64,000 nucleotides of DNA from Tubulanus polymorphus. Its lineage: Eukaryota; Nemertea; Palaeonemertea; Tubulaniformes; Tubulanidae. The notes beneath the pieces were generated by a model, which searched no databases, had not been told where the DNA came from, and saw only the letters and a list, made by a program, of their open reading frames with translations. The stretch lies in NCBI RefSeq assembly GCF_964204645.1, contig NC_134027.1, forward strand, positions 27,743,849 to 27,807,848. The letters run 5' to 3'. Position 1 is the first letter of the stretch. The number at the start of each line of letters is the position of its first letter. This document shows positions 48,316-59,481 of this stretch, piece after piece. A program made the translations under genes and the position numbers.

Positions 48316-48609
48316 TTCCATCTCTCTATCTTTACAGCGTGTCACGCTATTGTGTGTTAGCACGTGACCAGGAAATGACCAATCATAGGGTTAACTAGGT
48401 GTGCTTCATTCCCTCACTTCCCCTCACTTCCCCTCACCCCGACCATTTCAATCATTTATTTATCATTTATAAAACAAATAAAACTATCACGATATACCTG
48501 TCAAACCTCGCAAACCAGGGTCTACTTCAAGAAGCAGTCATCACTTTGTATCGGACAGAGTATAATACGAATACATTATACAGACAACAACAAGTCCAAC
48601 GGAGATTCA

Positions 48610-49000
48610 AACTCATCACGCCCAGTCTAAACTCATTACTGGTTCTATAACCAATCTTACAACTTAAGACCAGTCTAAACTCATTACTGGTTCTATAACC
48701 AATCTAACATCTTAAGACCAGTCTAAACTCATTACTGGTTCTATAACCATTCTAACAATTTGAGACCAGTCTAAACTCATTTTGGTTCTATAACCAATCT
48801 AACAACTTGAGACCAGTCTAAGCTCATTACTGGTTCTATAAACAATCTAACAACTTAAGACCAGTCTAAACCCATTTTGGTTCTATAACCAATCTAACAA
48901 CTTAAGACCAGTCTAAACTCATTTAGGTTCTTAAACACAATTTGAGACCAGTCTAAACTCATTTTGCTTCTATGGTAAATCTAAAATATCTAAGATAAAT
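48610..49000. repeat. About 60-bp tandem repeat related to the 12.2 kb TIR element
   Basis: Six to seven copies containing gaccagtctaaactcatt, ggttctataaccaatctaac and aacttaagaccagt. The 12.2 kb element has matching phrases in reverse complement (ctcaagttgttagattggct, atagaacta), so this array looks like an internal segment of that element amplified in tandem. Confidence 0.85.
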
Positions 49001-49035
49001 TTTGGACTGAGTCACGCCTGGTGAAACTGGTTTAT

Positions 49036-49090
49036 GCCGCTGCTGCCGCTGCTGCTGCTGCAGCTGCCGCTACCGCTGCTGCTGCGACAT
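49036..49090. repeat. Interrupted (CTG)n
   Basis: gccgctgctgccgctgctgc and further CTG units with interruptions. Confidence 0.95.
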
Positions 49091-49416
49091 GTTGTGCGTG
49101 TGTCGATGTACCTTTCAGTGAAAGTGGAATGTGAGGAGACCTGGGGCTGAATAATGAAAGACGTTTATTCAGTTGCAGCGTAAATGAAAATGAAACAGCG
49201 ATAAGTGATCTTTCCAGTTGACTGAACACGACACAGACGACAGTTTTATTGACAGCTCATTCAAATGAGTTAACCGTTAACGGTTGTTTTCTGTTTGAAT
49301 TACAAATGTTTCGCGATGTATCCCACTGGCTTTAACAACACGATACGCGTTGAATAAAAATTCAATTTATAATCCGAGCAAAAACAGAAATACCACAAAC
49401 CGCCATAGACCACTTC

Positions 49417-49420
<4 letters not shown>

Positions 49421-49482
<62 letters not shown>
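49421..49482. repeat. Pure (CTG)n, about 20 units
   Basis: Longest uninterrupted CTG run of the window, in intergenic DNA. Confidence 0.97.
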
Positions 49483-49483
<1 letters not shown>

Positions 49484-50637
49484 TCAACCATATGGTTACA
49501 AAACAATAAAATCACGGATTCGAACCCGAACTTGAGAACACTCGTCACAAACTCTTCAAATTCAATATAATAATATAAGTGATAGTTGAGTTTTATTCGC
49601 TGTGTATTTGAGTTCTATAGGTAGGAGTAAAAGGCTGCACTTCATAAAACAATATCTAAAATAAACTATGTTTATAAAGGGTTAGGGTAATGTCATAGGT
49701 CCGCCTCAGCAACCATACTTCACTGGCTTCTGTTAAACATAATGTTTACAATTCAAACTCGTGTTTCATAAATTCATTGTTTGAAATTATAGAGATGAGA
49801 TTTGTATATGAAATATAAAACCAGGCGGCGCGGTGTAGGCCACGACTCGGAGCCGTCCGCGGTGAGTACCATTAAACAATAGATAATTGCAAATATTCGA
49901 TACAAAAAAAATCTGCGCATCTCAAAAAAAGACAATGGACATCATGCCTGACAACCAGTGCAATAGTGATCAAATAGCTACTCCAGTATCTACTCCAGTG
50001 TAGCTACTCCGGGACCTATAACAACAACGATATCCTCAATGAGTATCATTTTACTATTTATAAACCAACATCTGACTCGCACACGGTGTCGCGCACACGG
50101 TGTCGCGCACACGGTGCCGCGTAGACAGGGAAAAAGCAATGTTCTTTATTTCCATTTCCATGGGCCTTTGACTTTGACAGAGAAGCGATTAAGGTTTGTT
50201 TCGAAAGGTTCGGGGTATAAATGTTTTTTTGTATCTTGTATTATGGTGACTTAAATAACTTAAAGAAATGTCTGAAGATGTCTGGCAATTCATTGTTAAC
50301 ATATTGTTAGTTGAATTGAGAGATTTGGAGATAATTTATATCATTCAATTTCAAAATGTTTGCATCTTTAAATAAGGGTTAAGTAGGGGCAACATAGTCA
50401 GTTTTATGAGTTACACGCACTGTTTTCTTTTGTAAGATTTCTAAACGTTTTAAGGTGGATTGGTGAAGAACCCCGAACGATATTACAATAACTAAGGTGA
50501 CAGTAAATGAAAGAGTTATACAATTTAAGAAGGGTTGTTTTGGTCAACAATTGATTTAATTCGCCAATGATGTCAATTTTATGTGTTTTTAAGAAACGAT
50601 ATTGATGAGTTCGGTGAGGTCGTCACTGCGAAGTGAA

Positions 50638-51729
50638 TCACGTCAAATAATTGATCAGTAAAACTTGTCTAGCTTTTTTTCTAAATGTTTCATTCGTCGC
50701 GCAATAAATAAAGAAATTTGCGGATGAGTCAAAAACACTGAGCAGAATTCCTACTTTACGCATGACCATTTGTTCATCTCCAGATAAACTAAAACTTATT
50801 CCAAACCTAGCACGGAAGAAATTTAACAATCGATCTAAAGATGCCGGTATTTCAAATACAAAATACATCAATACAATTATTAGAACCATTTTTAATATTT
50901 TCAATTCAGCGGATGTATTTTGAGTTTTCTCACTGGTCGCCGCTGTGTCCGTGTGAAGTTGTTTCTCTTGAGTCCGTTTTCTAAATATCATGACTCCAAA
51001 CAAAGTTATATTTAACGCTATCAAGACACTAAAAGGTACAATTACAGTCATGAATATGTAGGTATTAAAAGTGAAGTAGTACGCGTAATTAGGATGATAA
51101 TGAAACACGGTTTTCGATGTTTTAGCTCCAAAAGCTCCCATTGTGAATAATCCCTCTGTACAACGATCTGTTGCCCTTCCGGGTAAATAAAGTGGAAAAT
51201 AATATGGCCAGTTACAAACTGCAGCGAAGAAAGCATTGAAAATCGAAAGAGAAATAATTTGTTTTTTGTTCCAGAATCGTCTAAAATACAGCGGACTCGC
51301 GACAACCAGAAGTCTTTCAAAATTTACAATCACAACGGTCCAATTTCTGGCAGTTTGGAATGTAAAGTATAATGGCAGCGCCCATATTATAATTTCGTGT
51401 CCAAAAAACCAGTCGTCATAACGCCCGAGAATATCGGTGGTTTTGCTTACCTCGATGACAATAATACGAAACGGATAAAGTATAAACACTGAAACAAGAA
51501 ACAGTAAATCAAACCAGGCAAGAATTATAATAGTTCGATAAGTGGAACGACCGATCCTTCTGAATATAACAATAGAAACACAGTTTAGCATCATTCCTAG
51601 AATTGAAGCTGTTGAATATCCGTATTGGTAAATGTTGTAACTAAATAAATGATCCCATCGTTCCGGTGGGGGAACACATTGAGGGGACTCAGTCGTGGTG
51701 GTGGATGTGAGTTGAGACGTAAAATTCAT
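50638..51729 (-). CDS. Rhodopsin-like (class A) GPCR, probable neuropeptide-type orphan receptor
   Basis: Single-exon receptor, 363 residues from the ATG at 51729. I chose this start because the longer frame upstream only reads a CTG/GCG repeat. Seven hydrophobic segments: TM1 about 35-57 with N49 (GMMLNCVSI), TM2 66-88 with D74 (AWFDLLFL), TM3 112-138, TM4 156-180, TM5 220-247, TM6 277-300 with P295, TM7 325-343. Cys190 lies in the second extracellular loop. N-glycosylation NFT is at the N terminus. The DRY motif is replaced by FER (137-139) and NPxxY by SSANFFIY. The overall look (NFERLLVVASPL) recalls FMRFamide-receptor-like invertebrate GPCRs; that placement is inference. Ligand unknown. 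Confidence 0.85.
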   Translation of the reverse strand: MNFTSQLTSTTTTESPQCVPPPERWDHLFSYNIYQYGYSTASILGMMLNCVSIVIFRRIGRSTYRTIIILAWFDLLFLVSVFILYPFRIIVIEVSKTTDILGRYDDWFFGHEIIIWALPLYFTFQTARNWTVVIVNFERLLVVASPLYFRRFWNKKQIISLSIFNAFFAAVCNWPYYFPLYLPGRATDRCTEGLFTMGAFGAKTSKTVFHYHPNYAYYFTFNTYIFMTVIVPFSVLIALNITLFGVMIFRKRTQEKQLHTDTAATSEKTQNTSAELKILKMVLIIVLMYFVFEIPASLDRLLNFFRARFGISFSLSGDEQMVMRKVGILLSVFDSSANFFIYCATNETFRKKARQVLLINYLT

Positions 51730-51737
51730 ATTTAAAC

Positions 51738-51880
51738 TGCAGTAGCAGCAGCAGCAGCGGCGGCGGCGGCGGCGGTGGCGGCAGCAGCAGCAGCAGCAGC
51801 AACAGCAGCAGTAGCAGCAGCGCGGCAGTAGCAGCAGTAGCAGTAGCAGCAACAGCAGCAGCAACAGCAGCAGCAATCAG
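51738..51880. repeat. CAG/CGG trinucleotide tract in the GPCR 5' leader
   Basis: gcagcagcagcagcggcggc and about 40 further triplets of CAG, CGG and CAA lie directly upstream of the GPCR ATG (nine bases away). Read from the gene it gives poly-Leu, poly-Cys/Arg or poly-Ala/Pro depending on frame. If transcribed, the leader would be a long, GC-rich CUG/CCG structure. Confidence 0.9.
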
Positions 51881-52194
51881 CTTCCAGTGAAATAACAAGA
51901 GATACTTCAGATCGCGTTCAACTCTCTTCAATGGTACAATAACACATGTGATACTGCTAGCCTGCTATTATCTATCTACATGTGGTAACACCCATCTACA
52001 CTGTGCAGGAAATTGTCATGCAAGAAACTTTCTGAAATACTTTTTATTCACTAGTCTCCAATAGAATAGATTTGTATATTCGAAAAATAGTAGAATTCAG
52101 TATATTTGAGTCAAGCTATATCAGTGAACTAGTGGAGGTTTCAGGTGACTAGACATTGGAAGCAAATAATAATAAGGTCTCCGTAATGAGTGAC

Positions 52195-52325
52195 TGATGG
52201 TGACTGGTGACGAGTCAGGTGTGGCGACTGTTGACCAGTCAGGTGTGGTGACTGTTGACTAGTCAAGTGTGGTGACTGTTGACCAGTCAGGTGTGGTGAC
52301 TGTTGACTAGTCAGGTGTCCGTCAG
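52195..52325. repeat. 24-bp minisatellite
   Basis: About five copies of ggtgactgttgaccagtcag plus gtgt. Confidence 0.95.
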
Positions 52326-52349
52326 GATACCTACGACTTGGGGACGTGA

Positions 52350-52980
52350 CATCCTCACAACGATAGAACCTCATCCTCACAACAATAGAACCTCATCCTC
52401 GCAACAATAGAACCTCATCCTCACAACAATAGAACCTCATCCTTACAACAATAGAACCTCATCCTTACAACAATAGTACCTCATCCTAACAACGATAGAA
52501 CCTCATCCTCACAACAATAGAACCTCATCCTCACAACAATAGAACCTCATCCTCACAACAATAGAACCTCATCCTCACAACAATAGAACCTCATCCTTAC
52601 AACAATAGAACCTCATCCTCACAACAATAGAACCTCATCCTCACAACAATAGAACCTCATCCTCACAACAATAGTACCTCATCCTCACAACAATAGAACC
52701 TCATCCTCACAACAATAGAACCTCATCCTTACAACAATAGAACCTCATCCTCGCAACAATAGAACCTCATCCTTACAACAATAGAACCTCATCCTCACAA
52801 CAATAGAACCTCATCCTCACAACAATAGAACCTCATCCTCGCAACAATAGAACCTCATCCTCACAACAATAGAACCTCATCCTCACAACAATAGAACCTC
52901 ATCCTTACAACAATAGAACCTCATCCTCACAACAATAGAACCTCATCCTCGCAACAATAGAACCTCATCCTCACAACAAA
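52350..52980. repeat. 22-bp minisatellite, about 28 copies
   Basis: Unit cctcatcctcacaacaatag plus aa. Copies differ mainly at one C/T/G position (cctcac, ccttac, cctcgc). No spacers, so not a CRISPR array. Confidence 0.98.
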
Positions 52981-53114
52981 TCACAACTTGTGTATATTAT
53001 TAATAATTATCTATTGAAACATAATTTTATTTTCGATTTAATTTTACACAATTAATCAATAATTGTATACATTTAATTGATCATACATACACACGTACAC
53101 GATATGATGGCAAG

Positions 53115-53230
53115 TATTTCCGAACCTCGCTTACCGAGGTATGACTCTGAACCTCGCTTACCGAGGTATGACTCTGAACCTCGCTTACCGAGGTATGACT
53201 CCGAACCTCGCTTACCGAGGTATGACTCAT
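53115..53230. repeat. 27-bp tandem repeat, four copies
   Basis: Unit contains gaacctcgcttaccgaggta plus tgactct. Its core cctcgcttaccgagg is an imperfect palindrome. The cgcttaccg phrase also occurs near 47360 and 55530. Confidence 0.95.
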
Positions 53231-53698
53231 AGAGAGCACAGTTTTTATAATCCCGCATCACGTGATCGACCGCTAACTTTTGTCATCGGCTACAAAAATG
53301 CAATAAACATTTCAAATTTCGAGTTATTTTTAATCAGATTTAACATCAGATACTAATAATCAATATTATATTAATCCCGGTTGAGAAACGCTTACGTTTA
53401 TCTATTGACGTTGATGACGTTGATGATGATGACGTAATAGCAGTAAACGGTAAATGACTGCCAGAGGTGACTACTGTAATAAAAAACAAACAACAAGATG
53501 AATGGTCGATGACGTCATACGCCGACGTTGTGGTGGTACTCGACACGTGAAGAGAGATTTGATTAACATTGTTGAGTTGATTACCAACAATACAAACTAT
53601 AACATTCAATAGACTACGTTGACACAATAGTTCACATCTCGAGACCAAACGTAACAAATACGCGTTATTAATGAACGTCTAATTGAGTGTGTGTACTT

Positions 53699-53962
53699 AA
53701 CCACTAGGGGGAGCTATGTGTATTTAACCAATAGAGGGAGCTTTGTGTAAACACTACTCGTGTTCGTATTCACTAAGGGTAGCTATGTATGAGTGTATAT
53801 TTACACCACTAGGGGGAGCTATGTGTATTTAACCAATAGAGGGAGCTGTGTGTACTTAACCACTCATGTTCGTATTCACTAAGGGTAGCTGATGTATGAG
53901 TGTGTATTTACACCACTAGGGGGAGCTATGTATGAGTGTGTATTTACACCACTAGGGGGAGT
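53699..53962 (+). promoter_or_regulatory. Array of eight CTCF-like motifs downstream of the Iroquois gene
   Basis: Sites at 53699-53715, 53726-53742, 53771-53784, 53806-53820, 53831-53847, 53877-53890, 53913-53927 and 53949-53962. Four read ccactagggggag, two ccaatagagggag and two cactaagggtag; most are followed by ct. The vertebrate CTCF core is ccaccagggggcgct, so the best copies match at about 12 to 13 of 15 positions. All point the same way (plus). They are embedded in a tandem repeat with tgtgtatttaa spacers, so the match could be a by-product of the repeat. Confidence 0.5.
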
Positions 53963-53965
53963 TTA

Positions 53966-54497
53966 CTAACCTGTAAGTTGTGATGTATGATGACGAGTAG
54001 GAATGATGGCTGTAGCCGCTGGCGCCCCCTGGTGATGCGGTATTGTAGTTAGTTTATACGGATGATGATGATGCTGATGATGAATGTCTGTGAAATGTTT
54101 ACTGAATGCTGCAGCTGATACGGGGTAAGGTATAGTCCATCCGGTGCATCTTACAGCAGCTGCAGCGGCAGCAGCAGATGCCGATATTAAATGATGGTTA
54201 TATTGTCCGAATGCCGTATGCATTGTAGGAGTCGGTTTTCTCAGGTAAACCGGAGGAGGACTCCTCCGACTCGGAGGAGGACTATCCGATGTCGCGGTGT
54301 GCGCTAAAGACCAGATTTTAGGTTTAACTACATTTTCAACGGCGGCGGGTTTCGACGGTACTCCGGCTGATCGCGAAGTAATACATTTCATAGTCGGTTC
54401 CGGCGAACTTCTGGGGGAACTATTTTCGAGTGAATTCGGAGATGAAGGTGACGATATTCCCCCGTGATTGTTCGCTGAATCTGTCAATAAAATAAAC

Positions 54498-54544
<47 letters not shown>

Positions 54545-57500
54545 CCGATATCAACAAGAATTATTAAAATATCAATAATACACTTATATCAATAAATACA
54601 AATTATGTAATAATTTTAGTTTTTTTTTGCGTTTGAAAATGAATTATTATCGGCAACTTATTATTTATCTTCATCACCTAAGTCATACATATTTCTATGG
54701 TGGAATGATAATGAAATATATATACGTATTAGAGGAAGAATATTTTAAAATCCTATCAAGATTGATGAACAAAATATGTTTTAAGAGTGTTAAATTCACA
54801 ATGAATAATTTTAACCCCCTCTCTCCCCCTCTCTCAAATATTTATCAAAAATTCCGATTATCGGTTTCAACTAAAACCACCATGAAGAGATTAGAATTCA
54901 AAAACGTGTCGTAAAATCTAAAATCTGAAAAGCGGAAAGTTCGGAATTTTAAAAACTTATTTATCGATGTTTCAGTTTCTTTAGTTTTGATGACAATTAG
55001 TTTTCATTTTGCAAAACTCCACGAATTTGTAACTGTTTAAAGTAAGTCTGAATCCGGAAGAAATAAATGAACGTAAGAAATGGTTGAAGAAATCGATGAT
55101 GTTGATGAGGTATTTTAGAGAGAGACAGATCCCGGCGTCAGTAGGATATGGTTGAACAGAGACTGGTGTCCGGTGATTGACAGTTTACAGTTGGACGGGT
55201 TCAGCTATGCATGTATGTTTGTGCGGGTAATTATGTAAGAACGCTTGATCCTAACACATTTCTCGACTAAACTAAATAGTTAGTTTAAATAGTTAGTTTA
55301 ACTAATTGTTTAACAGTTGTTAACGATGTTACCGTGTAATCCATCTTGTAACATTGTAACAACTGTATATAAACCTCTCCCTCTCAGAGCGCAGACACGC
55401 CGCGGCTGGACAGGTGCGAACAAACCCGAGCTACAAATTACCTGGTAATTTGTTTTTTGAGTTCAGACTGTTGAAAAAACTGTTTCAAATATATTACATC
55501 AGTTCCTATACAAGCGGGTATCATCCTCGCTTACCGGGGTATGGTTGGTAGCTAGCCCTGGCAGGCAAGGTGCGCTGGAAAGAATGTATTAAGCTGGTGC
55601 CTACCTGAACTCGGGGGTACTGTTCCGCTATCCCTTCTATCCGATACCAGACACTCTCCCTCCTCCTCCTCTCCATCGCTTCCAACTTTTATCTCCTCGT
55701 CATCATCATCGTCGTCGTCATCGCAACGGTTGCGTGGCGACCATGTCATTTTATTCTCTTTTTTGAGTCGTCTGCGCGCGTTAGCGAACCAGGTCGACAC
55801 TTGAGTTAGCGTCATTTTAGTAATTATTGCTAACATGATTTTTTCTCCTTTGGTCGGGTAGGGATTTTTGATATGTTCCTGTAACCAGGCTTTCAGTGTA
55901 CTCGTACTTTCTCGTGTGGCATTCTTCCGTCGCGATCCGTTCAAATCCATTCCGTTATATCTGCAAACATACAAATATATCCATTGATTTATCTTCTATA
56001 TCATTATTGTATATTTCGATACTTGATGTATTTTAAAATTGATGTATTAGTGAAACGCGGATAGTTGTTTATAGTTTAACTATAGATTTATTTTTGTTAC
56101 TAATAATTTAGAGAAAGTTCATCAAGTAAATAAGTGAATTAGGTAGATTTCTATATGTTGAAGATTAGCGACGTTTTATGAAGTGATTATTAATATTTTT
56201 TTACAATAGTCAAATCGGTTTGTATTCTCTGATATATACACTTGAATGCACGTGCGCCACTCCACTCGTCGTCTCTATTCGAACTGTTGTGTATAAATAA
56301 GTGTCGTTTCTAGTTCAAAAAGCAATTTAACAAAAATTCATTCGGCTTCGAGTTATCAGCGAGCACAATGATTTTCCGTGATAAAAAACGGGTTTTAGAG
56401 CGGGTGAATTCAAACCTCAGTCGTATTATTATAATACCGGTTCATTTTTTTCTAAATACAAATTACACGAATTACAACACCAGCCCCAGTAGGTATAAAA
56501 ACCGTGTTATAGATGGCGCTTTAAAACTGAATGAAAATTCCAACATGTCGGCGACAATAGTTTAAAGTGTCACTCGACACACACAGCGAAAGAGCTCTAT
56601 TCACTAATGGTTGTTCATTTCACTGCCCAACAAGCACTCTTTATATATTACTGTATACAATCTGCCTCCTAATCTTAGTGCTCACACCCAATTACTGCAC
56701 CTGCGATCCCGACACTGGCGCCCCCTATTACTCACCCCGGATAAGGATATGCGGCCGCCATTGCGGCGGAAGTGTCGTACGGATAACAGGCGACCGGTTG
56801 ATAGATATTTCTCCAAGCAGATTCACCTCCATCTTTAAACGTGGCAGCGGCCGCCGCGTAACCAGAACTCTGAAACATACAGAGAATACAGAATATACAG
56901 AATACAGACAGAATACAGACAGAATATAGAATATACACAATACAGAATACAGACAGAATACAGAATACAGAATATACACAATACAGAATACAGCATACAG
57001 AATATACACAATATACACAATACAGACAAAATACAGAATACAGACAGAATACAGAATAAAGAGAGAATACAGAATATAGAATACAGACAGAATACAGAAT
57101 ACAGATATTTCACTACCAAATCTCTGGTACAGATAAACGGAGAAACGTTTAAAAATTTGCAATATTTGTTTAAATGTAAATAAAGTATTCTGCAGAATGT
57201 TACGTAATATTGATTTCAAAAAACTAAAATTTGAAAGGAAAAAGCCAAAATTGGTCGATAGAGGGCACTCCTATCACCAGCGCCATCTATAAATCTATAC
57301 ACAAGTGCTGGTACGGCGCTGACGGGATCTCTCAGAATCTGCTAACGTCGCGACTTGAATAAAAACCGTTTCAATCAAAATACAAAAATCACAAATTCGG
57401 GATTTCTCTGTATTTCGACTTCCGGTTGAATAGCATTGTTAAACAGGGCATAAAGCGGAATTCAGGGTTGCCATGGTGGCCGTTACATGCTTGTAATTGC

Positions 57501-59481
57501 AAATTTGATCAAATCTTGCAACTTGCTGTCAGAATTCAGGAAGAAATAACAAACTAGTGATTTCTGTTAACACGACTGAATTCATGGTCTGCTGGTTCTT
57601 GAGTTAGACCGCAAACACCGCAGCAATAGCGCACCAGCCGATCGGTTTGTTACAACAACAGTCGCCGAAACTTTTCATTCTTAAATATTCTTAAATACTA
57701 CACGAAAAAAACACAGTTGAATTCACGGGGTAAACATTGATATTGAGAAATGATTGATTGATTCACGATACAGAGAGAGAGAGCAGACGTGTTCTATATT
57801 GACTTATACTATCAGTGACACTGACGGCGGTCGGTCACAGTCATATCTACAACTAATGATTAATTTATGGCCTTTAACATCGTCGCATATTCCTTATAAA
57901 TATCAAAGAAACACTCGTCAAAACTGACTGTTTACATACAACTTTAAACACAGTTAAAATACAAATAATTTCAAAGGTTATATTTGACGAAACACCTTCC
58001 TTATAAAACTGGTCTCAAATAAAGAGTGAATTTTCTATGTTCTCTAAATAGGTGATTGATTATGACAACGTGATAACCGTTAGCAACTATGTAACGGCGC
58101 GCATTGTTGACGGTTCATCAGATGAGATTTAAATATCGACTATGACGTCATTAAAATCTAATTAATCATGTGACATCTTTCCGAATTTAACCGTCTTTTA
58201 ACACGTGATTTGTCACGACTCGAACGCCTCGGTTTCGTGTGGAGAGAAATAGAATATAATCACTTACCAGGGACGAGTATAAAGCCGGGTCTATGTACGC
58301 AGCGCCCCCTGGTGGCGTGTAAACGGCATCCGTAAGCGCGGTGACTCTCGGGAATATGGAGGTCGGAGTGCAGGAACATACACCGGTAAGAGGGTCGGTG
58401 ATGACAGGTCGACCCCCTTCACAACACGTGGTAGAGACACTACTCACCGCGGCCGGGACCGGGGGTGTCGCCAATATCTACAAAATAGATATTACAACAA
58501 AATACATAATTCTAGTTCGACCAGTGGCACGTGAGGTTGTTCAACTTTCTCAACTAAAACTCACTGACGCGGAAAATAAAATGATTTATGAGATTTAAAA
58601 AAAACTTGTTCTTTTTTTTCAACGTGTAACAAATAAAAACGTGACATTTTAGTAAAATCTAGTCGCATGTACGATCAGTATTATAGACTCATATATCATA
58701 GTGAATGAATTCGAACCCGGGTCATCCGTGAATTGATAACCACTAACGACCATTGATCAATGTAATATTATACGATAAACCTAAAATGTATCAGATAAAC
58801 TTCACGAATGACAAGATATTTAATGGTTATTGATAGTGATTTTGATAAGTGTAGTTATTGTAAGGTTGATCGTTCATACAATTTTATTGCCCTAACGACG
58901 CAGTTAAACTAAACAAACGATTTCAATCTTTAGAATAAAACACAAACCATGTCTTACAGAAAACAGAAATGCAAATCATTTATGAGAGTGTGTTATAACC
59001 TGGTTAACCGAATCAGTAAATCTTAAAAAACGAAAAGTAACTCGAAGATAAAAACCGGATTTTGTAAAAAAATAGCTCGCAAACTTTTGATAGAATTAGG
59101 TTTACCTTTAAATTAGGACCGGGCGTCCATAAGCGCCTATACGTAACTCACTGAATGCCCAGTTCTACTGTAAGTCGGGTTTAAGTTCGGAACTTGGGTT
59201 AAATTCAGTACATTTCAATGCAATCATGTTTAACAGTCGAACCGGATATAGTTTTTAAGTTCTCTGTTTAGATTTGTTTATTTATATTTGCTAAAGATTC
59301 ATTTAGTTTGCGCGTATTTACAAATCAGATTTAGTTCTTAAAAGGATTATCCTACAGTTAATCTAAGATTATCAGTAAAATGTGACTGAAGCCGTTAACT
59401 AACCTGTGGTCTTGGAGCATTAGGAGGAACTGGTAACGATACTGTCGACATGTTATATCCAGATATCTGCGAAAACGACAT
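53966..59481 (-). CDS. IRX: Iroquois-family (IRX) TALE homeobox transcription factor
   Basis: Nuclear DNA-binding regulator; Iroquois proteins pattern nervous system and body regions. Exons in order: 59404-59481, 58268-58477, 56736-56869, 55605-55960, 53966-54480; 430 residues, all in phase. Start [12 protein letters not shown]. Exon 2 has the conserved N-terminal block [19 protein letters not shown]. Exon 3 is Ala/Tyr-rich (AAAYPYPG). Exon 4 carries the homeodomain, residues 151-211, with the TALE loop PYP and recognition helix [17 protein letters not shown], followed by an acidic D8 run. Exon 5 has Ser/Pro blocks and the IRO box region [13 protein letters not shown], then a His/Ala-rich end ...SQLTG. 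The stop TAG overlaps a possible donor (CAG|GTTAGT), so another last exon is possible. Vertebrate IRX proteins are somewhat longer. Single Iroquois gene seen here; others may lie outside. Confidence 0.95.
54019..54035 (-). promoter_or_regulatory. CTCF-like motif in Iroquois exon 5
   Basis: Reads tcaccagggggcgccag on the minus strand, close to the canonical CTCF core. It encodes part of HHQGAPA. Orientation is opposite to the 53.7-53.96 kb array. Confidence 0.45.
54497..54543. repeat. (ATT)n microsatellite
   Basis: About fifteen ATT units in the Iroquois intron just upstream of exon 5. Confidence 0.97.
55750..55932 (-). other. TALE homeodomain of the Iroquois protein
   Basis: Begins RRKNATRES, helix 1 TLKAWLQEH, three-residue loop extension with PYP, helix 2 [12 protein letters not shown], recognition helix [16 protein letters not shown]. 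It carries Ala at the position that distinguishes Iroquois from other TALE classes (WFANARRR). It is uninterrupted within one exon. Confidence 0.97.
56715..56730 (-). promoter_or_regulatory. CTCF-like motif at the Iroquois exon 3 donor
   Basis: taatagggggcgccag on the minus strand lies immediately after the GTGAG donor of exon 3. Confidence 0.4.
56875..57110. repeat. Degenerate 10-20-bp repeat of agaatacag
   Basis: About twenty-five copies of agaatacagacagaatac and shorter versions sit directly against the acceptor of Iroquois exon 3. On the gene strand this is a long T-rich tract (tattctgta), which may act as part of the polypyrimidine region. Cys/Tyr/Ile-rich ORFs here are artefacts. Confidence 0.92.
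58300..58316 (-). promoter_or_regulatory. CTCF-like motif in Iroquois exon 2
   Basis: gccaccagggggcgctg on the minus strand is essentially the canonical CTCF consensus. It encodes TPPGGAA. Same orientation as the two other intragenic motifs. Confidence 0.5.

Larger units (their letters stand above)
46830..50637. other. Intergenic between SOWAH and the GPCR, no gene seen
   Basis: SOWAH 3' UTR sequence comes first, with AATAAA candidates at 47184-47189 and 47302-47307. Repeat patches follow. A GC-rich stretch with a GTGAGT at about 49825-49870 could be an isolated first exon, but nothing connects to it. Small ORFs (48164, 48399, 50039) look accidental. Confidence 0.5.

Noticed and set aside
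52350-52980. CRISPR array
   Set aside because: Units are contiguous with no unique spacers, and the genome is animal.
53346-53657. 103-codon minus-strand ORF as a last Iroquois exon
   Set aside because: No acceptor in phase with the exon 5 donor and no similarity to Iroquois C-termini; likely chance.
56728-57219. Cys/Tyr/Ile-rich minus ORFs of up to 163 codons
   Set aside because: They run through the agaatacag repeat; only the 56736-56869 part, in the Iroquois frame, is coding.
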